In this document: positions 35,878 through 46,530 of the stretch, in pieces
Position numbering within the stretch: position 1 is the first letter of the stretch
How the letters are laid out: the number at the start of each line of letters is the position of its first letter
Assembly (NCBI GenBank): GCA_022385755.1
Contig: MU278348.1
Location: 2,113,470-2,177,469 of the forward strand
Direction: 5' to 3'
Length of the DNA: 64,000 nucleotides
Origin: Trametopsis cervina
Taxonomy: Eukaryota > Basidiomycota > Agaricomycetes > Polyporales > Irpicaceae
Notes under the pieces: model-generated
The model's database searches: none
Told to the model about the DNA's origin: nothing
Seen by the model: only the letters and a program-made list of their open reading frames with translations
Made by a program: the position numbers and the translations under genes

Positions 35878-37062
35878 ATGGACCCGTCGAAATATAAGAC
35901 CACCATTACCTCACGCGGCATCACATACAGCTATTATTTCGCACCGCCAAAGCCGTCCAAACCAGCCATATTATTCTGCCACGGGTTTCCTTCTACTGCC
36001 CGTGATTGGGAGAAAGAGGCCCTTTTCTTTGAGGAGCGTGGATATGGTATCATTGTACCAGACATGTTAGGTTACGGAGATACAAGCAAGCCCACGAATG
36101 TTGATGCATACATCCCAAGCTTGATCTCCAAGGATCTTGTCGAATTACTGGACGCGGAGGGAATCCAGAAAGCAATTGCGATCGGTCACGACTGGTAGGG
36201 CTTTGATTCCAGAAGACGTATGCATGTTATGGATGCTGATCGCTGGTGTTGGAAGGGGGGCGAAGGCGGTCTCCAGACTGGCCAATCATCATCCGGAACG
36301 GTTCTACGCGTATGCCTTCTTAGCCGTGCCGTTCTGGGCCCCTAGACCGCCAATGGACCACGATGAATTTTTGAAGCAGATAAAGGCACGGTACGGATAC
36401 GAGCTGTTTGGATACTGGGAATATTACGCCTCTGGCGAGTTCGACGGAGACTTCCGAGCGCATGTACGTACTCACCGCTCATTACGTCTACGTAACCGAC
36501 CACGCCTGTAAACAGTCGGATGCGGTTTTCCATATCGTGTATCCAACAGATCCAGCAGTATGGGTAACGCACTGGGCCCCCAGGGGTGCATTGAAGAGCA
36601 CGATCCTCTCCGACTTCAATACACCATTGCCGACATATCGCACGGAGGAGGACAAGAAAACCTTCATTGACCTGTTCACAAAGAATGGCTTCGACGCACC
36701 TACTCAGTGGTATGCGGTCATGACGAGCAAGAAGTCTGCCGAGGACGATATGCGGAGTTGGTCCAGTTCATCTTCTACAATAAAGAAAGCAGCTCACCAC
36801 TATCTTGTTACGCATAGCCATACCCGAGAATCACAGATTCCCTCCTGTCAACGTGCCGATTTTCTTCGGTGCGGCACGAGATGATGGTGTTTGCACTCCG
36901 CAACTAGGTTATGATGCGTTCGCGGTGGAAGAATTCAAACATCACAACGTCACTATTCGCGAATTCGACGGTGGCCATTGGATTATCTTCTCACACGCGG
37001 ATGAGATAAACAAGGAGCTATTGAGCTGGATTGAAGGAACTGTAAATGTGAAGATAAATTAG
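35878..37062 (+). CDS. Epoxide hydrolase, alpha/beta-hydrolase fold
   Basis: Four exons, 35878-36194, 36256-36463, 36516-36756 and 36818-37062, give 336 residues. HGFP at 35-38 forms the oxyanion hole. The nucleophile elbow GHDWG puts Asp105 as nucleophile and is split by intron 1, whose removal rebuilds it. The catalytic His is in DGGHW (His309). The cap region holds FGYWEYYASGEF and the lid tyrosines. Such soluble epoxide hydrolases open epoxides to diols in detoxification or secondary metabolism. There is no signal peptide, so it is probably cytosolic. The third junction (R/T before IPENH) is the least certain. A broken partial copy follows downstream. Confidence 0.88.
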
Positions 37063-37340
37063 TGATGCATACTAGGGAGTTCAAGGGATTTCGCTTGGCA
37101 CCAATACACGAGTTATGCGAACATGGTGCCGGAGCGAAAAATCGTAGTGAATCGGAAGCGCTCCGCGTGGCAAGAACGTGATGCCGTCCCCGCAAAGCGA
37201 CACAGCACTTACCGTCATCATGAATCCATAGTGTACACCCGCCGAATTTTTGCCCGACAAACAAAGGAGATATCTAGAAGCTGCATCTCGTGTATAAATC
37301 ACCTGCTGAGTTAGTGCTCACAGTTTCAGGCCCAATGCAT

Positions 37341-37500
37341 CATGGACCCCGCAACGTACAAGAATGACGACGACAACGCCCGGCGGCGCGTACAACCATC
37401 ACTTCGCACCTGTGAAACTATTCAGAAACAGGCTTGTTCTGTCATGGGGGGCATGCAAAACTCCTTCGAATCTCGGCGGAATTGGGGCATCGTGGAGGCC
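37341..37500 (+). pseudogene. Epoxide hydrolase N-terminal relic
   Basis: The stretch begins ATGGACCC like the intact gene at 35,878 and reads MDPATYK, then after a one-base frame change TTTTPGGAYNHHFAP, matching MDPSKYKTTITSRG and YSYYFAP of the intact protein; it continues weakly to a SWGAC where the intact copy has FCHGF. Homology fades after about 37,480 and the rest of the gene is absent. This is a truncated, frameshifted tandem duplicate, 279 bases past the intact stop. Confidence 0.75.
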
Positions 37501-37550
37501 ACCTGATAGCCCCCCGACGTTCCCCCGCCTGATCTACTCAGCTCCGGGTG

Positions 37551-37560
37551 TATATATATT
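37551..37560 (+). promoter_or_regulatory. TATA box of the mannanase gene
   Basis: TATATATATT ends 60 bases upstream of the ATG at 37,620, suitable spacing for a fungal TATA box with a short leader. Confidence 0.5.
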
Positions 37561-37619
37561 GGGCTCTACGTCGCTGACGGTTGGACTGTCGTGCACGGTA
37601 CTACAAGCTGCTGTTTACC

Positions 37620-39974
37620 ATGTTGTTGGCGCCGTTATTTCTATGTTTAAGTCTCGCGGGATCCGTCGTTTCCGCTGCCACAAAACCGCCACAGAGCACC
37701 GCTGTGCCTTCAGGCTTTGTCACCGCCAAAGGGACTGAATTCCACCTGGATGGCAAACCGTTTGTGAGTGACATTAATGCACTATATGTGTGAGCAACGT
37801 TAACTTATCAGGATTAATTAGGCTTTTGTCGGGGCTAATTCCTATGCACGTTGCTTCTACAATATCAGGAAGATGAAGCTCATCACAGCTCTAACGACGT
37901 CTTATCAAACAGTGGCTACCTCTCCTTACAACGCAGTCCGATGTTGAGAAGACGTTCCAGAGTATGCAGGCAGCGGGTGTAAAGGTTTTGCGTACTTGGG
38001 TTCGTTCTCCTTACCCTTCTCAACCCGTGCACCCAGAGAGTTGAAGCGTTTCATGATGGCAGGGTTTCAACGCCATTAATGGATCCGAATTGGCTGGCGC
38101 GAAGCAGTCAGGACTTACCTACTATCAGGTGTGGAACAGCAGTACCTGGACCCTCAACGATGGGCCACAGGGGTTACAACGCCTAGACAAAGTCATTGAG
38201 ACCGCCGGAAAATATGGTATCAAGGTCATTCTTGCATTCACAAATAACTGGTGTGTCTTAGAACATTGCGAGCTTATTTACAACGAATTCACATCTTCGA
38301 TCAAGGGTTGGGTATGGTGTAAGTGTATTCATGGGTTCATTGAAATGTCTATCTCACATTTTACATCTCCAGGGAATGGAGCTATATATTAACTGGATTG
38401 CTGGCAGTGGAAACACTCATGATGTGTTCTACACCAATCCCCAAATCGTCAAATCGTACCGTACGTGTCCTCACTTATTTATGATACTGAATAGTCTGAC
38501 TGTAAACCAGAGTCATACGTGCGTACTATTGTCGAGAGATACAAAAGTTCACCGAACATCTTCGCATGGGAGCTGATGAACGAGGCCCGTTGCTCCGGAG
38601 ACCTTTCGTCAGGCCCCGCTTGCACCCCCGCGAGCGGCGCTGAAACTCTGTTGAAATGGTACAAATCACAATCCGACTTTGTTCGCAGCATGTTAGTGTT
38701 GGTCCCTTCATTTACGCAGATGCGTACGCCTCAACTTAACTGCAGTGACCCCCACCATCTGATTACGACCGGAGGAGAGGGTCATTTTTATTGGAAAAAT
38801 CCCCGCCAGTAGTACGTTCATGGTCCGATGCATATATCACGCACATAGCTGATCAATGCACAGCTGGTTCAACGGCGAGCTCGTCAGCGACTATAATTGG
38901 AATGGTCAAGGTTGGTACATCCAAAACGATGGTCTGTATGAAAATAACTCAGTTTGCGCTGTTCAGCTGGGGAAGATTTCGACAAGAATCTAGCTTTGCC
39001 CAACATTGACTTTGTCACTTATGTACGCGATACCTCTGCAGTTGCACCACCTAGCCCTCTACTGATTGCTATCACTAGCACTTATATCCTCAGACCTGGT
39101 AAGCTGGAGATCCATTCCTTCCTTATCTAATGCTACTTACAATATGAAACACAATAAGGTATCCGGAACTTGTGAGTTGGGACATACATATCTGCGGTCG
39201 CTCGTGATAAACGTTTTATAGGATTTTCCTGGAACAAACTTCTCTTCAGAAGCGTGGGGCCTCGAGTGGATAGATGATCATATAAACGGTAAGAATGGGT
39301 GTCGTGTTTTTTCACACTGGCTTAAGCTCACTAAACCATGGCCAGCGGGTAACAAGGCGAACAAGCCGGTCGTTCTAGAAGAGTTTGGAGTGACGGGATT
39401 GAGTAAGGAATTCTTTGTTTGCGAGCACCCGTACCAACCCCAGTGTTCTAGATAACAAAACCACGGTCTATACGTCCTGGGTGAAACGAGCCCTCGATAC
39501 GAAACATGCGTGAGTAATCCTACAGGTCTTGCTTGATTGATACCTACCGTGGTATGTATTATGTAGTGGGTAAGTGAGGTGTCTTTGTATCGACCTTGCG
39601 CTGTGCTCATGTCCCTTCAGCATCATGCCCTGGCAATTCGGGGCGTTAAACCTCAAGGAATCTGGCGGCAATCGTATCATCAAGTACGCGGATGCTTTGA
39701 TCAACGGAGTGCGTTATCTTGTTTTACGGTCATCTTTTGGTTAGGCTGACATTTGCCTTCACTATAGGCTACTCCCAACGACGGTGAGTACTCACGGTCC
39801 ATCGTTTCTGTCTCTCATATACTGTTCAATAGGATTTGCCATTTACCCCAATCAGACGGCGGTGTGGGACATCTTCACGTGAGCGTGCTCCCGCTAGACC
39901 GTTGCGGTTAGCTGACATCGAGATATATCCGCAACAGACAAGCCGCCAAGGTCCAGGCTCAGCGATCCAAGTGA
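37620..39974 (+). CDS. Secreted endo-1,4-beta-mannanase, glycoside hydrolase family 5
   Basis: Nineteen exons give 431 residues: 37620-37763, 37822-37845, 37913-37999, 38063-38250, 38306-38318, 38373-38460, 38511-38691, 38746-38811, 38864-38910, 38967-39022, 39079-39098, 39159-39171, 39222-39288, 39346-39402, 39452-39509, 39621-39708, 39768-39783, 39833-39878 and 39938-39974. A signal peptide (MLLAPLFLCLSLAGSVVSA) precedes the catalytic domain. Markers are FVGANSYWLP, VLRTWGFNA, AFTNNWVGYGGME, the acid/base Glu206 in WELMNEARC, TTGGEGHFYW, FVTYHLYPQTWYPE and the nucleophile region VLEEFG (Glu344 likely). It cleaves mannan in softwood hemicellulose outside the cell. No carbohydrate-binding module is present. 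Two exons are only 13 bases, and intron 2 appears to start with GC. Confidence 0.9.
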
Positions 39975-40199
39975 GCGGAATAAGAAGATGCAGATAATGA
40001 TACAATGCGCTAGTACATATGGGGAGGATAAGTGTCGATAGTATACAGTGTCCTTCTCAAAAATGGCGTAACACTCCAACTCTATCTCATCGAGTTCTCG
40101 TGTGCGTTTTATCGGTGGATTTCCGCCAGATTAACTGTGTCAGATTCTATCCAGGTACGAAACTATCAATGACGGTCTCCTGAAACGCGAAGGGCATGC

Positions 40200-40633
40200 T
40201 CACATCCGTCGAAAGCTAGGCGCCACGGGGTAGGAGGTAAGAGCGGCATTCACCCCGTCCATCACTCGATATGTCCCGTCACTCGGTGTGACGGCAGGTA
40301 TTGAGGCAGCAAAGACGTCTGCAATGTTGCACTGTGTGTCATTCCATATCTTGACACTGCAACGGGATGTTGTCCTTCAGCCCGTGCGCTCATGCCAGAA
40401 GAGCGCAGTAATACTGACCTCAGCCTTCCTTCTTTTCCGCGCTGCCGTATCCCGTATTTGTACGGAAGACCAGCAGTAAGCACAAGCGATATAGTCTCTC
40501 CGCTGTGCATTAATATCGTTGCCCCCGAACGCATGCCATCTTCGTGGCGCAGTACTTGCATAGTAGCGGAGTGCTTGGTGTCGTTTACAAGCTCGAATAA
40601 GACCTCGTATGGTAATGTGCAAGTGGGGGACAT
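40200..40633 (-). CDS. Small protein of an unnamed family (member 1)
   Basis: Two exons, 40633-40419 and 40356-40200, give 123 residues. It is a clear paralog of the gene at 52,427-52,896. Shared features in order are YEVLFELVNDT, SATMQVLR, GATILMHSGETISLVL, a YKYGIRQRGK segment, and IWNDTQCNIADVF. There is no signal peptide or membrane span. The last exon is 157 bases in both paralogs and its acceptor phase is the same. This copy lacks the middle intron of the other. The pattern suggests a compact beta-rich domain, but I recognise no named family and assign no function. Confidence 0.78.
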
Positions 40634-41143
40634 CCTCTATAGCGAATCTGGGTATCGACGAACCGGGCGGGTGAAAAGAGAGCTCAGTCGAGGATCGCAA
40701 GGCTTGAAATACATGCTGGTCGATCATCTTCCGGGGTTGCTCTCTTCCTCATCTGAATGTAACTGCCTGGCCTTGGTGCTGCAGTGAACACGATCTTATT
40801 GTTTCCCAACGCAGCGCGGTTTCAACGTTCTCATGAATTGCCCCGACCCCTCTAAGGAAACAATCGCCGAGTTAGTGTCGACACAAAGACGAAGCCGGCG
40901 GTCCTGGAATGTGAGATGTTCTTCTCAGACCGTACCTCAGAACTATGTGTCGAGCGTCTCGTTATTGTCTTTGCACGGTCACGTTTCGATAAAGCGCAAG
41001 ATAACGGCGTTTGCGAACAGATGTGCTCGCGTCCCCTCGGAACCAACTCACACATTGGAAATGAGGACGTACTACATCAACCAGACAATTAGGACCAACA
41101 TGCGCCTTTACGCCATATCCTTCGGGAAAACGAGAGACCAGCG
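40634..41143. other. Intergenic, nothing recognised
   Basis: Same-strand spacer of about 510 bases between the small-family gene and the ERI1-like gene. An open frame on the plus strand (40,833-41,243) overlaps the ERI1 3' end and has no feature. Confidence 0.5.
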
Positions 41144-41912
41144 TTACTGGACTTTCGGTAGCGCGGTCGCGGGATCCCAGCCCCCCTCACGTAGCTTCCG
41201 AACTATGCTAAGAATGTTCTTGCAGTCATCTATGCCGGAGTGATGTCTCCCCTCCAGTTTGAGTTTGAGTCGCGTGAGCATGATCGGCATGCTGGGGTTA
41301 TGCCTCGGGAGACCGAGATGCTTCATAAAACCGTGCTTGATGTTTATCCACTTGTTATAAGGTGAAATGAGGTTCCCTGAGCTGTCAAGGCCATGAGTAC
41401 TCTCGACGAGAGCAAGCTGGTTAGGGAGCATAGTCTTGAGGTCCCAATCCCCGCAAGTGAGAAACGCGAATTGGTTCGCGTTCTCTGGATCGAGCAGGGC
41501 ATGACTTTTCATGAATTCTTGATACCGTTCCCATACTTCTGGGAACGTAGACGCTGCGTCCACCGTCTCCTACATCCGCATATTAATATAACTGGGCTGA
41601 TGCGCAGAGAACAGCAACGCGTACCTGGGTAATTCCCGTTAACTCCGTACAGAAGTTTGTCAGGCGTGGCTTGACAGTTGGGCGAATGTATTCATGAAAA
41701 GTGGCTTCGACTTTGTCTGCAAATATACACGATAAACATCAGATTGCCGGGCCAGTACCACACGGCCAGACTTGAGCCATACCTTCGTGTACATTGTATA
41801 GCAGCGTAGGAAACTCGATAATCTCCATTGGACGTATCTGCTCACCACATGTCGCCTCGAAATCGAGAACAAGGAGATACTTCAAAGAACTAGGAGCTCC
41901 GGTGGTCGTCAT
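41144..41912 (-). CDS. ERI1-type 3'-5' exoribonuclease (DEDDh family)
   Basis: Three exons, 41912-41783, 41716-41625 and 41569-41144, give 215 residues. All DEDDh motifs are visible: LVLDFEATC (Asp17, Glu19), TCGDWDLK (Asp115) and HHSGIDD (His184, Asp189). EFPTLLYNV and PRLTNFCTELTGI are typical of the ERI1/ERI3 group. There is no SAP domain. These enzymes trim histone mRNA ends, 5.8S rRNA or small RNAs; which applies here is unknown. An upstream Met at 41,975 would add 21 residues (NSILRSTSFPTLRRSCLRT) that resemble a mitochondrial presequence, so dual targeting is possible. Confidence 0.88.
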
Positions 41913-42276
41913 GGTGCGCAGACAAGAACGTCTCAGCGTCGGAAACGAAGTTGAGCGTAATATGGAGTTGTACATTATAGGAATGCAGTCACAGTTCCAT
42001 GATATATTGATGAACCGAATTAGTTTACACATTAGGTTATTGGTACCACGCGTTGGTTAAAAGTGCCGATAATATATTGAAGCTCTACACACTGACTCAA
42101 TGGTAGCACAGATGAGATCATCAATAGTTTACGCCTATTACAAGCAGTCCTGCAGCGCAAACGGCTCTGGAGATATGGATGAAGGATCGAGCAGACGTAA
42201 GGCAAAAGAGACAGAATACAAGGTATGTAGGAATGACCGAAAATATGAGTAAAGCAGTAGTAACGTAGTAGACTGA

Positions 42277-43020
42277 TCACCAGAGACCGCCACGGGGCTT
42301 CCTGAAGTCAATCTGGAGGTTTAAGCAGACCAGAGGCTCATCATCCACAGTGAAGCCACGGACGGCAACCTTGAACGGAGCTGCGTGCCAAACCCCATTA
42401 GACAGCACATCATATTTATGAACCAATCGTTCATCTTACCAGGCGGGATCTCCTTGGGGAGTGTAACGGTGTGGACAACCTCGTGTGTGCCCTTCTCAAC
42501 GGGACACTCAATATCCGCATCCGCATTACGACTGCATAAGAGTAATCAGCTGGTGCGCCCAACCGAAGCCTGATGTGACTCACGCTTCCTCACAAAGATC
42601 AAACTCCTTCTGCAGGATTTTGATCACGCCTACTTTCACTGTGACGTCCGCGTACGCGCCATCCTGTCAAAAGACATAACTACATATATCGCCCATATTG
42701 ATGAACACCAACGGGACATACCTCCACTGTTGACGTAGCCTCTCCAATCACCTTGACTGTCAAGTCTTCACCCGGGACAGGAGGGTCCGGCGAAATGTCA
42801 ATAGATTTAATGTGCACTGGGTCGGACGGGCTTCCTGGCAACACATATGCGTGAGTAATCAACATAGGGCGCACCAGCAGCAAGAAGACTAACCACAGTC
42901 CTCCCACGACCACTTATCGCTGAGTACAGCTTGTCCTAAGTCTTGCTGCTCAAAAGGCGTAGCTGTTGAAAGGCTAGCAAAAGCCAGACCAAGGAGGGCG
43001 AGATATCCGAGCTTCGTCAT
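42277..43020 (-). CDS. ML-domain phosphatidylglycerol/phosphatidylinositol transfer protein (NPC2-like)
   Basis: Five exons, 43020-42894, 42834-42722, 42663-42584, 42531-42440 and 42380-42277, give 171 residues. A signal peptide (MTKLGYLALLGLAFASLSTA) leads to WSWEDCGSPSDPVHIKSIDI, SPDPPVPGEDLTVKV, DVTVKVGVIKILQKEFDLC, DIECPVEKGTHEV and a C-terminal FTVDDEPLVCLNLQIDF. Paired cysteines and the length match fungal PG/PI-TP (NPC2). These proteins bind sterol or phospholipid in a beta-sandwich, probably in the vacuole or secretory path. Confidence 0.92.
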
Positions 43021-43393
43021 TGTCGTAGATGGTGGTCGTGAACGAGTTGGACGGAGTGTACGAAGCGAGGCAGGAACCGAGCCACAAGAGGGAGTGGAAC
43101 CAATATGGACAGACGCCGGCGGAGTATAAGCGCACGTGATGGATGACCTTTCCAGGGCTGTGCGCGATCATTACATCAATAGAAAGCGTTTCCAGTATGT
43201 GTTTACTGCGCCGTACTCTTCCTTGTACGACCACCATCTCTAACTTCATCTGTTCCGTTTAGTGAGTGGAGTATGCTGCCCATCTAGGTCTCCATGAGAT
43301 TTACAATGTTCTCCAGATCACATAGTCTGTCTGCGACAGACTGCATCACTGCAAACTCCTCCTATACGAACCTTGCGAGCCGGATCTCCCATC
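43021..43393. other. Divergent promoter region
   Basis: About 370 bases between the NPC2-like gene and the membrane protein, which are transcribed apart. No other signal. Confidence 0.5.
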
Positions 43394-44434
43394 ATGAAGC
43401 CCAGAGATTACTGTTGTTGCGCCATCCCTACCGTAAACTTTGGAATCTACCTTACCCTGTTAGAGCAATTCACCCTTGGAATTGTTGCCGGGGCATTAGC
43501 TGTGGCCACACCTCATAGTGAGTTCCATGCGCACGTATATCGGTGTCTTTCTCACAGCGGCGCAGTCGTCGGAGACGCCACGTTCTCTGCAGCCAAATGG
43601 ATATTTGCTATCATCGCGTTTGCGGGGGCTGCGACTCAAGTACTTGGTTTTATTGGAGTGCATCAGGTATGTTCGGCATCCGTGAGGAAAACAAGATCAA
43701 ACGCACTGAATTACCGTCATGCAGGAACGAGCCATTATGTACCGTCGATACACCACCCTGCATTTGCTCCTCACAATGGCCGGCTTCTCCGTGGCTGCTG
43801 TGTGGATCATCATCTCTGCCACGCGTCACAACCAAGCCAAGTCTACATGCGTCTCAATATTCTTTGCGAACGCTACAGACCCCAGCTTGGGTGATACTCT
43901 CTGCAACATCTTCCCGTGGGTAGACGTTGGTCTTATGGCTGGGCTTTGGGTTGTCCTAGCCATCGCACAGGTGAGTTGCACCAACTTCATCCATTTACTT
44001 TACTGATCGTCCGTCAGACTTACTTCTACGTCGTATTATCCTCCTACGGCTCTGGCCAACGCCTCGACCACGAGAAGTATGACTCAATGTATGACCCTAC
44101 CCGCCCTCTCACAGCGGATATCCCGCTGAGCAATCGCGCTGACCCCTGGGATGCCCGCTTATCCAATGACAATCTCAACCGCGCGGCTTACCACAACAGG
44201 CAGACGAGTGGCGCCAGCCTCGATAACGTGGCTGACAAGCCGTCGCAACCCTCATACGATTACGGCTACGGCGGCGGTATGTATGCGCCCGCTCAACCAG
44301 GCAACGCTTACACACAAGAACCTGTTCCGACGCCACGCATGGGCAATTCCTACTACCAGAATAACAACTATGATTATGGAAATGGCATGCAGCGTCCGGA
44401 GTCTGCCCAAGCCCACCCTGGTGCGTCCCATTAG
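43394..44434 (+). CDS. Four-helix membrane protein (MARVEL-like), unknown function
   Basis: Four exons, 43394-43517, 43566-43666, 43725-43970 and 44018-44434, give 295 residues. It opens MKPRDYCCCAIPTVNFGIY. Four hydrophobic helices follow: YLTLLEQFTLGIVAGALAVA, WIFAIIAFAGAATQVLGFIG, LHLLLTMAGFSVAAVWIIIS, and the VDVGLMAGLWVVLAIAQ to YFYVVLSSYG segment. A Cys-containing loop (KSTCVSIFF to LCNIF) lies between helices 3 and 4. The tail is hydrophilic, rich in Asp, Tyr, Asn and Pro, and probably cytosolic. The architecture recalls fungal MARVEL-like proteins. Function is unknown. A GTGCGT near the stop leaves room for one more intron. Confidence 0.8.
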
Positions 44435-45082
44435 CCATGGACCCCACATCGAGCTGCCCTCAGGCAGTTCAACGTGCGTTGGAGGTGTCCCTTACAATTC
44501 CTGGTTGCTGATATAAGTTTTGATTCCAGCCGAGGGCTCTTTTAAGAGGAAGACTCCGCGAGTAGGAAAACCTCTGTCTGAGGATTTTAGAGTTGCGCCC
44601 TGAACGGACACTCGCCATCAGGAATAATGACAGACATTGTTTCCATCATGCATTGCTTATTTTTGTTCTATCTTTCGCAACTCGGACAAGAATTGATATA
44701 GTTATATGCTGTCGACTTGTAAGCTGTTTGCAATGCAACAGACTGTCTTATGTCTGAATCCACATCTGTATTCTGCACTGGTTGTATTATGATAGCACGG
44801 CCACAACATAACAACCGTGTGACTACTCTGACTACACTCCGTTGATAGGCTGGCAGGTCGAAGTTGCAAGCAACTAGCTCAGCTTAATAAGACAATAAAA
44901 ACAAACAATGAACACAACGAGCCAGCTCCTCCTAGCCCACTCCAGTTGTGTCTGCATGCAAACACTACTGATAATGGGGACGCCCTGGCGACGAGGATGG
45001 TTTCAACTGGCGAGACGAACGATCCTGAAGAAACAATGGACGAAAGCGTGAAACTTGCAATGGAGCCGGGAGGTAGTTGAGT
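44435..45082. other. Convergent intergenic spacer
   Basis: About 650 AT-richer bases between two convergent genes; probably both 3' UTRs. AATAAA-like words occur near 44,890. Confidence 0.5.
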
Positions 45083-46006
45083 TTAGATGAAATGCCACTG
45101 GATGTTATGGATACGGCCAATGCTGGGATCCGCGAGTGTGTTGAAGGCGGCGGGAGAGAAGTCGAGGTCCGGCTTCTGACAGCCGGTGCAGCGGTCGGTG
45201 ATCGCGACCGTCACTGTCTTACCTTGGTCTATAAGCGGATGGATGAGCGTGCGTTCCCATCCAACACAGCACAGTCAGACACTTACATTCCACCTGGACC
45301 TTCTTGTTGCAAAGCGGGTTGTTGTTCGGGTTCAGTCCGTTATACCCACTGCGGCGCAGACGAATCAACTCCGGCGCTACAGTGAGTGAAACAATCTAAC
45401 TCACGGGAACGTATCAAAGAAGTCGTGAGAGACAGCAGCGATGAAGTCAGAGTCTGTGTTCGTAATTCCACAAGCACCGAGACCGGTGGCATAGAAGGTA
45501 CCTAAAACAACAGTCAGTGATAGGTTGAAACACGAAAACAGAATTCACATACCATCGCCGGAATATGTGGTACCGCTGCCAGACCCAGTAGAACCATCAC
45601 TGGTAGTGGTGGTCGCGGGCGCGGAAGTCTTAGTAGTTGGCTTTGTGGGAGGAGCCTGGGTAACAGACGGTGTTGACTTCGGAGGTTCAGAGGTGGGCGG
45701 GTCTACCGGAGGCGCAGGAGAAGACGCAGGTGTAACCGAGGGCGAAGCCGAGAAGGTCGGGGGAGCAGCGCCCACGTTCTCAGGAGCACTGCTCGCAGCG
45801 GGCGCTGCGCTTGATGAGCCAGGCTTGCAACGCTTCGCCTGTCGCTTACGGGGAACAACCACCGGAGAGGAGGAAGGCACTTCAGGCGCTGCACGAGCTG
45901 CAATCGCGTGGCGACGGTGGTGCATGTCGCGGTTTACAAATCCAGTGGTCATAGCAGAGGCTGCCGCTGCCGCGGAGAGGATGAAAAAGACTTGAGAGAA
46001 ACGCAT
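45083..46006 (-). CDS. Secreted double-psi beta-barrel (expansin/barwin-like) protein
   Basis: Four exons, 46006-45553, 45501-45405, 45348-45287 and 45222-45083, give 250 residues. A signal peptide (MRFSQVFFILSAAAAASA) is followed by a dibasic-rich segment (PRKRQAKR, a likely Kex2-type site), a Ser/Pro/Thr linker of about 90 residues, and a C-terminal RlpA-like double-psi beta-barrel: GTFYATGLGACGITN, SHDFFDTFPGYNG, NPLCNKKVQVEC, and KTVTVAITDRCTGC with the conserved Asp. The end is DPSIGRIHNIQWHFI. Small basidiomycete proteins of this class are secreted; roles proposed for relatives include cell-wall loosening. There is no second expansin domain. The linker is probably O-glycosylated. Confidence 0.88.
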
Positions 46007-46530
46007 GGCGGGTGAGGGTGCGGGGGTGAGGTGACGAGGTGAATGAGTGTCTTGAGGTGGAGTCTTTAAGACAAAGGAGAGGGAATTAAAAATGAGCGAC
46101 CTCGGTGTGCGTGCAGCGAGGAGAGTGTCTTTCGACGAGGCGGCAACGGGCAGGGAACAGGAGAACACAGAGCAAGGTCGTATGGAAACGAGCAAGCCTG
46201 ATGTATTTTATATCTCTCAAATTTAGAACGTTCATCTAATCATCCATTTTTAACTTCGTGAGATCGGACTTGTCCTTGCCATCATTAGCCCAAAATCGGT
46301 CCGGATATGGCAATTTCCTGCAGCAAACCTGCCCAAACACAGCCATCGTTTCGGCATGGAAATCAGGCCATCACTCTTGACGCTGCGGACCTGTCGGCTG
46401 CCACAGCGTTCCCGTCGACTGTACGCGACTACGTTGTGCGGTGACACGCAAGCACCATAGTGCTCTCATCGCCATTGTCAGCACAAAATATGTCTCACAT
46501 ACAATACAGACGGTCTACAGAAAACAGCGC
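46007..46530. other. Intergenic, nothing recognised
   Basis: Same-strand spacer of about 520 bases between eIF3h and the secreted barrel protein. An open frame extends upstream of 46,006 to 46,195 but lacks signal-peptide character, so the start was set at 46,006. Confidence 0.5.
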
